A stretch of DNA of 64,000 nucleotides from Echinicola shivajiensis (GCF_018642165.1 NZ_JAHHZM010000005.1:62001-126000); one strand, 5' to 3'; counted from the stretch's first letter, positions 52,501 through 62,572 are shown. The notes: generated by a model from the sequence alone, not told the origin. A program made the numbers and translations.

Positions 52501-53604
52501 ATGAGATATCCAATATTAATCACGCTTGTTGTTGTTGCAGGAAGCATTATTTCTGGATGTGGAAGGGGAAATACTGAAGAGTACAAGAAGGAGTTTACTT
52601 CAGATGCAGAGGAAGCGGTCGAGTTTCTTAATCCCCCTTTGATCAAGGAAATATATACGGCTGATCCTTCGGCACATGTTTTTGAGGGTAAAATATATAT
52701 CTACCCATCTCATGATGTGGAATCGACAGTGGAAGAAGATGATTCTGGTGCTCAATACAATATGAAAGACTATTTTGTTTTTTCCTTGGATAATGCAGGA
52801 GGGCAGGTAGTTAATCACGGCAAGGCTTTGGATGTCGAGGATGTAAAGTGGGCTAAGCGACAAATGTGGGCCCCAGATGCAGCAAAAAAAGACGGTAAGT
52901 ATTACCTCTATTTTCCTGCAAAGGACCATGATGACTTGTTTAGGTTGGGAGTAGCGGTGTCAGGTAAACCATCAGGTCCTTTTATACCTGAAGAAGCGCC
53001 TATGGAAGGTAGTTTCAGTATGGACCCAGCTGTTTTCCAAGATGATGATGGGCACCATTATATCTATTGGGGAGGAATTTGGGGCGGCCAACTCCAAAAA
53101 TGGAGAACTGGAAAATATATCTCGACCGGTAATAGCCCTTATGATGATGAGCCTAATGAAGACGAACCTGCCATAGCGCCCCAAGTGGCCATGTTAGGTG
53201 AAGATATGCTGCAATTCAAAGAATCTCCAAGAGATATTATCATTTTAGATGAAACTGGAAGTCCCATAAAGGCTGGAGATCATGAGAGAAGGTTTTTTGA
53301 AGCTTCATGGATGCATAAGTATAATGGTACCTATTATTTCTCATACTCTACTGGAGATACGCATAAGATAGTTTATGCTACAGGAGATAATCCATACGGC
53401 CCATTTACTTACCAAGGTGTTATTTTAAATCCAGTACAGGGCTGGACCAATCACCACTCAATTGTTAACCATGAAGGGCAGTGGTATATTTTTTATCACG
53501 ATACAGAACTTTCAGGTAAAAATTATTTAAGGAATGTAAAAATGAGCCCTCTTCGACATTTGGAAGATGGCAGTATAGAAGTTATTGATCCAATAATTAA
53601 ATAG
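52501..53604 (+). CDS. GH43 beta-xylosidase (subfamily 1-like), lipoprotein
   Basis: 367 residues with lipoprotein signal and Cys20 (SIISGCGRGNTEEY). The propeller has base Asp55 in TADPSAHVF, the block RQMWAPDAAKKDGKYYLYFPAKDHD, Asp in SMDPAVFQDDDG, YWGGIWGGQLQKW, acid Glu in FFEASWMHKYNGTYYFSYS, and TNHHSIVNHEGQWYIFYHD. This sequence style is that of GH43 subfamily 1 beta-xylosidases. With GH10 just upstream it would convert xylo-oligosaccharides to xylose. Acidic residues near Cys leave surface exposure open. Confidence 0.88.
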   Translation: MRYPILITLVVVAGSIISGCGRGNTEEYKKEFTSDAEEAVEFLNPPLIKEIYTADPSAHVFEGKIYIYPSHDVESTVEEDDSGAQYNMKDYFVFSLDNAGGQVVNHGKALDVEDVKWAKRQMWAPDAAKKDGKYYLYFPAKDHDDLFRLGVAVSGKPSGPFIPEEAPMEGSFSMDPAVFQDDDGHHYIYWGGIWGGQLQKWRTGKYISTGNSPYDDEPNEDEPAIAPQVAMLGEDMLQFKESPRDIIILDETGSPIKAGDHERRFFEASWMHKYNGTYYFSYSTGDTHKIVYATGDNPYGPFTYQGVILNPVQGWTNHHSIVNHEGQWYIFYHDTELSGKNYLRNVKMSPLRHLEDGSIEVIDPIIK

Positions 53605-53606
53605 AT

Positions 53607-53726
53607 AATGCTAAGCTGGAGCCTCATATTGGTTTGTGGGAGGATTTTAACGTGGGGTTTACCACTTGCAAGCCAGATGAGGTCGCCCAGTTAAGCAGAC
53701 AGGTTGAAAAGATAGATGAGTGGTAA
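53607..53726 (+). pseudogene. Possible C-terminal gene remnant of 39 codons
   Basis: Directly after the GH43 stop, an open stretch without a start codon reads NAKLEPHIGLWEDFNVGF and then TTCKPDEVAQLSRQVEKI, ending DEW-stop. Composition is strongly protein-like, as for the end of a soluble enzyme, but I do not recognise the family. It may be what remains of a deleted gene between GH43 and GH115. A chance ORF cannot be excluded. Confidence 0.3.
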
Positions 53727-53828
53727 ACAGAATAGTGATCTGGTTGTGGGGATAAAAATATTGGATAAAAAAGAATTAACACTGAACCATAGATAGGTTT
53801 AGGTTAGAATAGGGCTATACATAACGAA

Positions 53829-53858
53829 AAATCAGGAGGGATTCTCTCCTGATTTTTT
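53829..53858 (+). terminator. Terminator hairpin upstream of GH115
   Basis: AATCAGGAG (53830-53838) pairs with CTCCTGATT (53846-53854) around a 7-nt loop and is followed by a T-run to 53858. It would end the GH10-GH43 transcript before the GH115 gene. Confidence 0.8.
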
Positions 53859-53926
53859 CTACAAATGAGACAAAATGATTTATGCCATTTCAAAGGATTC
53901 TGAAAGACGATTTAATCGAAAAATAC

Positions 53927-56815
53927 ATGTTTATAATTAATGGAGTTAATATTAGATCAATATTACTTGTTTGGTTTGGACTTATACTTTCAATTCCTGC
54001 TCTGAAAGCCCAGCAATTGGCGGGAATTGTAAATTTTGAGGAAAATGAAACGGATTTTCCATTGGTTGGACCATATGGTTCTACTGCTTTTTTATTGGAA
54101 GCGGACACTGATGAAGGGGTGAAGATAGCAGCTGGTAATTTTTTAAATGATATTAGAGCTGTCACCGGAATTGCTCCAAAATTGTTTGATAGACCATTAG
54201 ATGGTCAATCATCCCGAATGGTGATTATTGGTACCATTGGAGAAAGTAATTTGATCAATGAACTTATTGAAAGTAGGAAATTAGAAGTTGCTGATGTGGG
54301 AGGAAAATGGGAAAGCTTTGTGATTCAAACCATCCAAAACCCATTTCCAGGTATTGAAGAAGCGTTAGTGATTGCAGGCAGTGACAAGCGGGGAACAATT
54401 TTCGGAATTTATGAGATGTCTCGCCAGATTGGGGTAAGCCCCTGGAGCTGGTGGGCTGATGTGCCTGTAAAAAAGTCAGCATCACTTTTTGTCAAAAAAG
54501 GCAGATTCGTTTTGGGAAGTCCTGCGGTAAAATATAGGGGGATATTTATCAATGACGAAGCACCGGCTCTAAGTGGCTGGGCCCATGAGAAATTTGGCGG
54601 CTTCAACCATAAGTTTTATGAGAAGGTCTATGAGCTGATTTTACGATTAAAGGGAAATTTCCTTTGGCCGGCCATGTGGGGACGTTCCTTATATGAAGAT
54701 GATCCTATGAATCCGGTTTTGGCTGATAAATATGGGGTGGTCATTGGTACATCTCATCATGAGCCTTTGATGCGTGCCCATGTAGATTGGGCCAGACATG
54801 GTGAAGGTGAATGGGACTATACCAAAAATGAAGAAAAATTAAGGCAGTTTTGGAGAGAAGGTATGGAGCGGATGGGAAGCCATGAAAGTTTGGTAACGAT
54901 AGGGATGCGCGGAGATGGTGATGAGGCCATGAGCGAGGAAAGCAATGTGGCACTTCTGGAAAAAATAGTAAATGACCAACGGGAGATCATTGCAGAGGTC
55001 ACCGGAAAGCCAGCCCAAGAAACCCCTCAGGTATGGGCCTTGTACAAAGAAGTACAGGAATACTATGACAAAGGCATGCGGGTACCGGATGATGTGACTT
55101 TATTATTGTGCGATGATAACTGGGGGAATGTCAGGAAGCTTCCCAAAATTGGTGAAAAACAGCATTCCGGTGGTTATGGTATGTATTATCATTTTGACTA
55201 CGTGGGTGGTCCCAGAAATTACAAGTGGCTCAATACCAATTCCATTCCACGAATTTGGGAACAGATGCATTTGACCTATGAACATGGGGTGGATGAGATT
55301 TGGATTGTCAACGTGGGAGATATCAAACCCATGGAACTGCCCACCAGCTTCTTTTTGGATTATGCCTGGAACCCCAATGCTTGGTCAGCGGAAAGATTGC
55401 CTGAATATACGCGTAGATGGGCAGCGCAGCAATTTGGAGAAAAATTTAAGGTGGAAATCGCTGAGATCCTTGACCTATATACCAAATATAATGCCCGAAG
55501 AACCCCGGAAATGTTAGATCAGAACACTTACAGCCTTAGCCATTATCAGGAGGCCGAAAGGGTAGTGACTGATTATAAGGTTTTGGCTCAGAAGGCACAG
55601 GCCATTTATGACCGATTGGAAGGACAGTATAAGCCTGCTTATTATCAGTTGGTATTATTTCCGGTGTTAGCTTGTTCTAATCTGTATGAACTGTATTTAG
55701 CTTCAGCTAAGAACCAACTTTATGCCCAACAGGGCAGGGCCCTGACCAATGATATGGCGAAAAAGGTGGAAGAGCTGTTTGTTCGTGATGCGGAATTAAC
55801 TCGCTACTATAACGAGGAACTTTCTGACGGTAAATGGAACCATATGATGGACCAGAATCATATCGGTTATACCTATTGGCAGGAACCAAAATCCAATGTC
55901 ATTCCGGAAGTAAAACGCATTGAACTGCCTGAAACGGGAAATTTGGGAGTGACGATATCAAATGCTGATGCGTTTTATCCCCAAACCACTGAATTGGTGC
56001 TCGAAGAGATGAGTACTTTCCAAACCTATGATCAACAAATTGTTCTATTTAACCGTGGTCAATTGCCTATCCAATTCGACATCCAAAAAAGACCCAAATG
56101 GCTTGTACTGGATAAGGTTTCTGGCAATGTGGATGAACAAGAGGTATTGAAAATCAAGATAGACTGGGAAAAGCTTCCCTTAGGAAGAACTGAAGGAACG
56201 TTGACCATCAGGTCTGGTAAAGAAAAGGTGCAAATTCAAATTCCTGTTCATCGGTTTGAAGTGCCTGAAGACTTTATGGGTTTTGTGGAGAGCAACGGTT
56301 ATATATCGATGGAAGCAGACCATTTTACTTCTAAAGAAGAGATCACGCCAGTGAGTTGGCAGATTATTCCTGGTTTGGGTAAAACCGGTTCTGCGGTTAC
56401 AGCTTTTCCGGTGGCTTATGAAAGGGAGGATACAGGTGTACTAAAGCACCATGTTTCATTTGATACTTATTTTACTTCTTCTGGTGAAATCACTATTCAT
56501 ACTTATATGTCTCCAACCTTGAACTTCAAAAATACAGAAGAGGGGCTGTGTTTTGGGATTTCTGTTGATGATGGTGAGCCTCAGATCATTTCTATGCATA
56601 AGGAAGAAAGACCGGGAAGCTGGGATAAATGGGTCGGTGAGCACATCAATATTAAAAGCAGCCAGCACCTTATCAATCGGCCTGGGAAACACCAAATCAA
56701 ACTATGGTTGGTAGATCCTGGCGTGGTGATCCAAAAAATAGTGGTGGATACAGGGGGATTGAAAGAGAGTTATTTAGGCCCGGAAGAAAGTTTTTTTAAG
56801 ACCTCAAATAAATAA
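53927..56815 (+). CDS. GH115 xylan alpha-1,2-glucuronidase
   Basis: 962 residues from ATG 53927, which begins a clear signal peptide (SILLVWFGLILSIPALKAQQ); ATG 53882 adds 15 polar residues. Family landmarks: an N-terminal domain with SDKRGTIFGIYEMSRQIGVSPWSWWADVP, then the TIM barrel with KYRGIFINDEAPALSGWA, LKGNFLWPAMWG, VIGTSHHEPLMRAH, DDNWGNVRKLP and HFDYVGGPRNYKWLN, a helical bundle, and a C-terminal beta-sandwich (about 815-955, YISMEADHF). GH115 removes 4-O-methyl-D-glucuronic acid from internal and terminal xylose of glucuronoxylan, so it is central for this substrate and complements the CE15 esterase. Confidence 0.93.
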   Translation: MFIINGVNIRSILLVWFGLILSIPALKAQQLAGIVNFEENETDFPLVGPYGSTAFLLEADTDEGVKIAAGNFLNDIRAVTGIAPKLFDRPLDGQSSRMVIIGTIGESNLINELIESRKLEVADVGGKWESFVIQTIQNPFPGIEEALVIAGSDKRGTIFGIYEMSRQIGVSPWSWWADVPVKKSASLFVKKGRFVLGSPAVKYRGIFINDEAPALSGWAHEKFGGFNHKFYEKVYELILRLKGNFLWPAMWGRSLYEDDPMNPVLADKYGVVIGTSHHEPLMRAHVDWARHGEGEWDYTKNEEKLRQFWREGMERMGSHESLVTIGMRGDGDEAMSEESNVALLEKIVNDQREIIAEVTGKPAQETPQVWALYKEVQEYYDKGMRVPDDVTLLLCDDNWGNVRKLPKIGEKQHSGGYGMYYHFDYVGGPRNYKWLNTNSIPRIWEQMHLTYEHGVDEIWIVNVGDIKPMELPTSFFLDYAWNPNAWSAERLPEYTRRWAAQQFGEKFKVEIAEILDLYTKYNARRTPEMLDQNTYSLSHYQEAERVVTDYKVLAQKAQAIYDRLEGQYKPAYYQLVLFPVLACSNLYELYLASAKNQLYAQQGRALTNDMAKKVEELFVRDAELTRYYNEELSDGKWNHMMDQNHIGYTYWQEPKSNVIPEVKRIELPETGNLGVTISNADAFYPQTTELVLEEMSTFQTYDQQIVLFNRGQLPIQFDIQKRPKWLVLDKVSGNVDEQEVLKIKIDWEKLPLGRTEGTLTIRSGKEKVQIQIPVHRFEVPEDFMGFVESNGYISMEADHFTSKEEITPVSWQIIPGLGKTGSAVTAFPVAYEREDTGVLKHHVSFDTYFTSSGEITIHTYMSPTLNFKNTEEGLCFGISVDDGEPQIISMHKEERPGSWDKWVGEHINIKSSQHLINRPGKHQIKLWLVDPGVVIQKIVVDTGGLKESYLGPEESFFKTSNK

Positions 56816-56821
56816 TGAAGG

Positions 56822-58792
56822 ATGAAAGTTTGTTTGAATAGAAATGCAGTTGTTTGTCTGATTATTTTATTGGTCCTTAAGGTTCAGTGGGGCTATGGAG
56901 AAGTAAAACTGCCCCATTTGATCAGTGATGGAATGGTGCTGCAAAGGAATCATGAAATCCGTATTTGGGGTTGGGCGGATGCCGGGGAAGAGGTGAATGT
57001 GGCTTTTGAAGGAAAAAGCAGGGCCGTCACGGCCAGAGCAGATGGCATATGGGAAGTGGTTTTTCCTGCGATGAAGGCAGGGGGACCCTATGCGATGAAA
57101 ATTTCCGGAAATGCCAATGCCATTTCATTGGAGGATATCTGGCTGGGGGATGTGTGGATTTGCTCCGGTCAGTCCAATATGGAGCAGACCATGGCCAGGG
57201 TGGAGCCCATGTTCCCAGACGAAGTGAAAAGTGCCAATAACCCAAAAATCCGTTATTTTGATGTACCGGATGCCTATGATTTTGCTAGTCCCCAACTGGA
57301 TGTGAGAGGGGGAAAGTGGCTCCCTGCTGATCAGGAAAATATCAAACAGTTTTCCGCTGTAGCTTATTTTTTTGCACAAAAGGTCTACCAGAAGTATGGA
57401 ATTCCAATAGGTTTGGTCAATGCTAGTGTGGGTGGATCACCGATTCAATCATGGATCAGGGAGCGTGAACTCAAGCGTTTTCCAGAAGATTACGATGAAG
57501 CCGTTCGTTTTCAAAATCCCAATTTGATCAAAGAAATCCAACAGCAGGACCGTGACAATATGCGGGATTGGCACCGAACAGTCAGAAGTAAGGATAAGGG
57601 CTATGCCAATACTTCCATTCCCTGGCATGATCCAAAATATCATCCAGAAAACTGGAAGGAAATGGGGCGATTGGATCTGCTTCCAGTAGCACCAGGAAAA
57701 CGGCCCGAAAATGGGGTGTATTGGTTCCGTAAGGAATTTTTTCTGGAGCAGGAAAATGTAGGAGATGTAGAGGCCAAATTGTTGTTGGGGACCATTGTGG
57801 ACAGTGATTCAGCATATATCAATGGAAAACTGGTAGGCACCACCGCTTATCAATATCCTCCGAGAAGGTATAAAGTTTCTAAGGGTGTTTTGAAGCCTGG
57901 GAAAAACATATTGGTAGTGCGAGTGATCAATGAGCGGGGCAGAGGAGGCTTTGTCAAGGAAAAGCCTTATCAGCTGGAAGTAGGAGAAGAGATCATCAAC
58001 CTAAAAAATAACTGGTACTATAAGCAAGGAGCAGTCATGCCACCCATGCCAGGACAGACTTTTATTAGGTTTAAGCCTTTAGGGCTTTATAATGCTATGA
58101 TAGCTCCTTTGCAAGAATATACAGTAAAAGGTGTGCTTTGGTACCAGGGAGAATCCAATGCTGGCCAGCCTCATATATACGAGGATCAAATGCAAGCACT
58201 GATTGAAGGTTGGAGGAAATCCTGGGGCAGGCCGGATTTGCCATTTCTTTTTGTGCAACTCCCCAATTTTATGGCTCCAACGGACGACCCACATTCAGGA
58301 AACTGGCCTGAACTGAGGGAAGCCCAACGACAGACCTTAAAGGTTCCCCATACAGGAATGGCAGTAACCATCGATGTGGGTGAAGCCAATGATATCCATC
58401 CATTGGATAAAAAGACAGTTGGAAATAGGTTGGCCCTACAGGCTTTTAAAGTGGCTTATGGTGAAAAAGAAGGTCTTTTTTCAGGCCCTGCTTTGAAACA
58501 AGTAAAAGTTAAGGAAAGTAAAATAATCCTCACCTTCAGTGAGGTTGGGAAAGGACTAATTACAAAAGATGATAAGCAACTAAAAGGCTTTGCCGTAGCA
58601 GGAAAGGGGCAAAAATATCAGTGGGTAGATGCCAAGATTGAAAATAAAAAAGTCATCTTGGATTGCTCCGGTATTGAACAGCCCAATAAGGTTTGTTATG
58701 CCTGGGCAAATAATCCAGTAGAGGCCAATCTGATCAATGAAAAGGGATTGCCTGCCTCTCCCTTTGAAGTTGCCATAAGTGATCCTCGTTAA
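56822..58792 (+). CDS. CE20-type acetyl esterase (SGNH/SASA) with inserted beta-sandwich domain
   Basis: 656 residues, 7 bp after the GH115 stop, so clearly co-transcribed. Signal peptide, N-terminal beta-domain (about 27-105, LPHLISDGMVLQRN), then the SGNH catalytic core with nucleophile Ser118 in CSGQSNMEQT, GLVNASVGGSPIQSW, WYQGESN and the Asp524/His526 pair in EANDIHPLDK. The core is split by a galactose-binding-like insert (about 290-400, VYWFRKEFFLEQENVGDVEA ... AYINGKLVG), an arrangement of sialate-O-acetylesterase-like and CE20 enzymes active on acetylated hemicellulose. It complements the CE6 esterase at 36630. Confidence 0.88.
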   Translation: MKVCLNRNAVVCLIILLVLKVQWGYGEVKLPHLISDGMVLQRNHEIRIWGWADAGEEVNVAFEGKSRAVTARADGIWEVVFPAMKAGGPYAMKISGNANAISLEDIWLGDVWICSGQSNMEQTMARVEPMFPDEVKSANNPKIRYFDVPDAYDFASPQLDVRGGKWLPADQENIKQFSAVAYFFAQKVYQKYGIPIGLVNASVGGSPIQSWIRERELKRFPEDYDEAVRFQNPNLIKEIQQQDRDNMRDWHRTVRSKDKGYANTSIPWHDPKYHPENWKEMGRLDLLPVAPGKRPENGVYWFRKEFFLEQENVGDVEAKLLLGTIVDSDSAYINGKLVGTTAYQYPPRRYKVSKGVLKPGKNILVVRVINERGRGGFVKEKPYQLEVGEEIINLKNNWYYKQGAVMPPMPGQTFIRFKPLGLYNAMIAPLQEYTVKGVLWYQGESNAGQPHIYEDQMQALIEGWRKSWGRPDLPFLFVQLPNFMAPTDDPHSGNWPELREAQRQTLKVPHTGMAVTIDVGEANDIHPLDKKTVGNRLALQAFKVAYGEKEGLFSGPALKQVKVKESKIILTFSEVGKGLITKDDKQLKGFAVAGKGQKYQWVDAKIENKKVILDCSGIEQPNKVCYAWANNPVEANLINEKGLPASPFEVAISDPR

Positions 58793-59575
58793 TGATTATT
58801 AATATGGTGAAAAATTAATCCAATCGGTAGTTGTATAAATTTTTAATTAACGAAAATAATTGAGTCAAATATAATGGGGTAAGTGGTTTTAATATTTCAG
58901 GGAATTTAAATTCTTAATGTTACTCTTGTTTAGGATTAGTGTTTATATTTTGGAATTACTTGAAATTGATTGCAGTATTGTGATATCTTTTCATGTTTTC
59001 TTGAGACTAAAATCACTTCCCCATTTACCACTCGTTCTTATCCCAATTTTTTATAATAACAATCTGTGGTGAAATAGTAGGTTGGAAGTTGCTATTAGAG
59101 CTTTGGGTTGTGGGCCTTTAAGTACTTATTGCAAACGGATTTGTTTGAGTTGTGTGTGTCAATCGTGACTAAAACAATTATTAATAATCTTATGAGCTGG
59201 AACTGGGCTTGTTTTGGGGGCAGCAATAGGTAGATTGTTTAAGAGATGAGATTAAGGTAGAGGTAAAATAACTTTATTAACCTCTTTAACCATTCGGTAA
59301 TTGGAAAGGTCAAAGCGTCTATGCGTTGATTGTTATGTCCAAAAATGAAAATAAGAGAAACATGATTTCAGTATTATATGGTGAACATTTAAATGATTTT
59401 ACTATTTATTTAGGGACCAAAACTTAAAATGTGTTTGTTAAAAAATGTTAATTTACTTGTAAATTTTTTTCTTCAATTATAAAATTGAAGCCGTATTTCT
59501 AAAGTGCTATCATACGATAAATAGGCTAGGATTTAACTTTATTCATTTAATTTATAAATTTCACTTATTTATATT
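58793..59575. other. 783-bp AT-rich spacer at the right PUL boundary
   Basis: No ORF or recognised element. The change from glycan genes to an ABC-transporter operon places the PUL boundary here. No clear terminator hairpin with T-tract was found right after the esterase gene. Confidence 0.5.
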
Positions 59576-60433
59576 ATGTCAGTAATCAAAGTTCACGAAA
59601 GAGTCCTCTGCGGGGGCTTATGCAGTTTATTATCGCTATTTGTGTTTTTTGTATCAGCTCTTTCTCCCTTGAATGCATGGGCAGAAAACAGTGATTCAGG
59701 TTCTTCTTTTACCGCACGTTTGATCAATATTGAAGCACCTGTCAACGAGACTTTTCGTTACCAAACTACACTCCAAAACAATTCAGAAAAAGCCCAGCGT
59801 TTTGAATTGAAATCAGATGTTCCCGAGGGATGGAGGGTAGTGTTCAAGGCAATGGGAAGCCAGCTTACTTCCATTAAATTGGAACCAGGTAAATCCGAAA
59901 GTATCAGTGTGGAGGTAAACCCTGCTTATGGCGCAAAACCTGATCAATATGAAATCCCTGTTCATGCAGTTTCTGGTGATGAGTCATTGGAACTTGAACT
60001 TGAGGCCGTTGTGGAAGGGGCTTATGATTTGGAGCTGAGCACTCCTACAGGTAGGCTAAGTGGGGAAATCACTGAAGGTGAAAAAGCTGAAATTCACCTA
60101 AAGGTGAAAAATACGGGCTCCCTGCCTCTAAATGAAATCTCCCTTTCATCCAAGAATCCCCCCAATTGGGAGGTGACTTTTTCTCCTTCTGAATTAAATC
60201 AGCTAGCCCCAGGTAAAACAGCGGATGTGGTGGCCACCTTGACGGTCCCCGACAAAACTTTGGCTGGTGATTATGTCACGAAGTTCACCGCAAAAAATGC
60301 TTCGAGTACAAGCGCTGCGACCTACAGGATGACAGTAAAGACCTCCATGCTTTCGGGGGGAATTGGGGTTTTGGTGATATTCCTTGCCATTGGTTTTGTA
60401 ATTCAGCTTATCCGCAAATTCGGAAGAAGATAG
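59576..60433 (+). CDS. Exported NEW3-domain protein with C-terminal membrane anchor
   Basis: 285 residues: signal peptide (about 12-37, ending NAWAEN), two immunoglobulin-like repeats (about 45-145 and 150-255; RYQTTLQNNSEKAQRFEL and EIHLKVKNTGSLPLNEI) of the NPCBM-associated NEW3 type, and a C-terminal transmembrane helix (GGIGVLVIFLAIGFVIQLI) with a basic tail. The domain would face the periplasm. It is 4 bp before the ABC ATPase gene. Such NEW3 proteins occur beside ABC-2 exporters as accessory subunits of unknown job. Nothing ties it to xylan. Confidence 0.8.
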   Translation: MSVIKVHERVLCGGLCSLLSLFVFFVSALSPLNAWAENSDSGSSFTARLINIEAPVNETFRYQTTLQNNSEKAQRFELKSDVPEGWRVVFKAMGSQLTSIKLEPGKSESISVEVNPAYGAKPDQYEIPVHAVSGDESLELELEAVVEGAYDLELSTPTGRLSGEITEGEKAEIHLKVKNTGSLPLNEISLSSKNPPNWEVTFSPSELNQLAPGKTADVVATLTVPDKTLAGDYVTKFTAKNASSTSAATYRMTVKTSMLSGGIGVLVIFLAIGFVIQLIRKFGRR

Positions 60434-60437
60434 GTAT

Positions 60438-61409
60438 ATGATGGATCAGCAAGTCATAAAGTTAAGTGGCCTTACAAAATGTTATGGCACTTTCAAGGCT
60501 GTCAATGAGTTGAACCTAAGCATCAATAAGGGAGAAATATTTGGTCTTTTGGGACCAAATGGCGCCGGTAAGACCACTACAATCCTTATGATGATGGGCT
60601 TAACGGAACCAACAGAAGGAACCGTTCATGTCTGTGGATACAATTCAACATATGATCCCATATCAGTGAAAAAGCAGGTGGGGTATATGCCGGATAGTGT
60701 GGGCTTCTATGATAATATGACGGCCTTGGAAAACCTGATGTACATAGGTGAGTTGAATGGGATTCCAGCTGATGAACTGGAGGAAAGGGCACTCGAAGTC
60801 ATGGATGTTGTAGGGCTTTCAGGGGCGGCTATTCATAAAAAGACGTCTGCCTATTCTAGGGGAATGAAACAACGTTTGGGATTGACTGAAGTACTCATTA
60901 AAAAGCCTCAGATTATAATTCTGGATGAACCGACACTGGGGATTGATCCGAGTGGGGTAAAAGAGTTCCTTTCCTTGATAAGGAGATTGAGTAGGGAAAG
61001 GGGGCTTACGGTATTGCTTTCCTCCCACCACCTTTACCAGGTGCAGCAAGTGTGTGATCGTGTAGGCATTTTTGTTAAAGGAGAACTTTTGGTAGAGGGC
61101 AATTTGGATTCGCTTTCCAAGGGGCTTTTTTCTGAGAAATCCTATGAAATATGTGTCAGCTTGATGGATGATATTGAGGTGCCATGGAGGGAAGAATCTG
61201 CTTTATTACAGCTGGATGGCATTCAAAATGTATTAGTGGATGGAAATAAAGTTGAAATTACCGGTAATGAGGATGTCACCCCTGATATCGTAAGTTTTTT
61301 TGTGGAAAAGGGTTATCGCGTTACCGGTGTTCATAAGAAAGAATATGGACTGGAAGATATTTACCAAAAGTATTTTGAGAATAATAAAACGGAGGAGGTA
61401 TATCAATGA
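60438..61409 (+). CDS. ABC transporter ATP-binding protein
   Basis: 323 residues with Walker A GPNGAGKTT (about 39-47), Q-loop at KKQVGYMPDS, signature YSRGMKQRLGL, Walker B IIILDEPTLGID and switch His in SSHHLYQV. A C-terminal extension of about 90 residues (VSLMDDIEVPW ...) is typical of ATPases paired with ABC-2 permeases. Its stop overlaps the permease start by 4 bp (ATGA), showing translational coupling. Cytoplasmic energiser of an exporter of unknown substrate; similar in set-up to NosF-type ATPases. Confidence 0.92.
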   Translation: MMDQQVIKLSGLTKCYGTFKAVNELNLSINKGEIFGLLGPNGAGKTTTILMMMGLTEPTEGTVHVCGYNSTYDPISVKKQVGYMPDSVGFYDNMTALENLMYIGELNGIPADELEERALEVMDVVGLSGAAIHKKTSAYSRGMKQRLGLTEVLIKKPQIIILDEPTLGIDPSGVKEFLSLIRRLSRERGLTVLLSSHHLYQVQQVCDRVGIFVKGELLVEGNLDSLSKGLFSEKSYEICVSLMDDIEVPWREESALLQLDGIQNVLVDGNKVEITGNEDVTPDIVSFFVEKGYRVTGVHKKEYGLEDIYQKYFENNKTEEVYQ

Positions 61410-62413
61410 AAGCAATCATAAATTCGTTTGAGAGACATTATTCTACAATATCATTGAATAAACCCACCAATCCTTTTTGGGTAATAGTGAGGAAGGAGGT
61501 TGCTGGACATATTCGAAGTTGGAGATTTATCATTTTACTGGCGCTGATCCTCCTTACATTTTGGGGGGCTACTGCTGTAGCGATGGCCAATTTGAGAGAA
61601 GTGGTAGCTAAGGTGAAAGATGCAGACCAGCTTTTCATATACCTAAAACTACTGACAACCACGGAAGGAGCTTTGCCACCCTTTCATGTCTTTCTGAATT
61701 TCTTGGGTCCATTGTTGGGAATAAGCCTGGGGTTTGATGCCATGAATTCCGAACAGCAAAATGGAACTTTGACAAGGATAATGGCGCAACCAGTTTACCG
61801 GGACAATTTACTCCTGTCAAAATTCGTAGGTTCCATGATCCTGGTAAGTACCTTATTGTTCAGCCTTTCTCTTTTGATGATTGGTGCTGGAATGGTGATT
61901 ACAGGGGTGATGATCGAGGCTGAAGAGGTGTTTAGAATTATAGGTTTTAATATCCTATGTGTAGTATATGTTGGGTTCTGGTTGGGGATGGCTATCCTTT
62001 TGTCCATCCTATTTAAACAGGCTTCAACATCAGCTATTACTGCCATTGGTATTTGGTTGTTTTTTACGGTGTTCTATCAAATAATCATAAATATTGCTGT
62101 TAAGGCATTTGCTCCTGAAGTCAATGAAATATCACAAATTGAAATGTTGCATTTCAATGAGATGATATTAAATGTTTTAAGGTTGGCACCCAGTCAGCTA
62201 TATAATGATGCCACTACTACTTTATTGATGCCCTCGGTAAGAAGTTTAGGACCAATCACCATGGAACAGATGGCAGGGGCAATCCCCTCACCACTTCCTC
62301 TTAGGGAAAGTTTGGTGATTGTCTGGCCACAGTTGAGCGGACTAATTGCGTCTACAGTATTGTGTTTTGCACTTTCTTATTATTTCTTTATGAGGAGGGA
62401 AATAAGGACTTAA
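61406..62413 (+). CDS. ABC-2 type permease
   Basis: 335 residues with six predicted membrane segments: RFIILLALILLTFWGATAVA, then a large periplasmic loop, FLNFLGPLLGISLGFDAMN, MILVSTLLFSLSLLMIGAG, FNILCVVYVGFWLGMAILLSI, a segment at AITAIGIWLFFTVFYQIII, and LSGLIASTVLCFALSYYFF. The block GFDAMNSEQQNGTLTRIMAQPVYRDNLLLSKF is the conserved NosY/ABC-2 motif for membrane exporters. Last gene of the three-gene operon. Confidence 0.9.
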   Translation: MKAIINSFERHYSTISLNKPTNPFWVIVRKEVAGHIRSWRFIILLALILLTFWGATAVAMANLREVVAKVKDADQLFIYLKLLTTTEGALPPFHVFLNFLGPLLGISLGFDAMNSEQQNGTLTRIMAQPVYRDNLLLSKFVGSMILVSTLLFSLSLLMIGAGMVITGVMIEAEEVFRIIGFNILCVVYVGFWLGMAILLSILFKQASTSAITAIGIWLFFTVFYQIIINIAVKAFAPEVNEISQIEMLHFNEMILNVLRLAPSQLYNDATTTLLMPSVRSLGPITMEQMAGAIPSPLPLRESLVIVWPQLSGLIASTVLCFALSYYFFMRREIRT

Positions 62414-62572
62414 TAGGAAATCTTGACCATTTTACTGGAGCCTACCTATTTAATCAATTGATCTAAATTTGAAATAATAACTATTGGTAGTCACTTTGTA
62501 AGTGAGGAAGTAGTAAGGTGACCACGATGCTATATTTTTAGCAATTACTCCATCAATCTGCAAAGGTATTCC

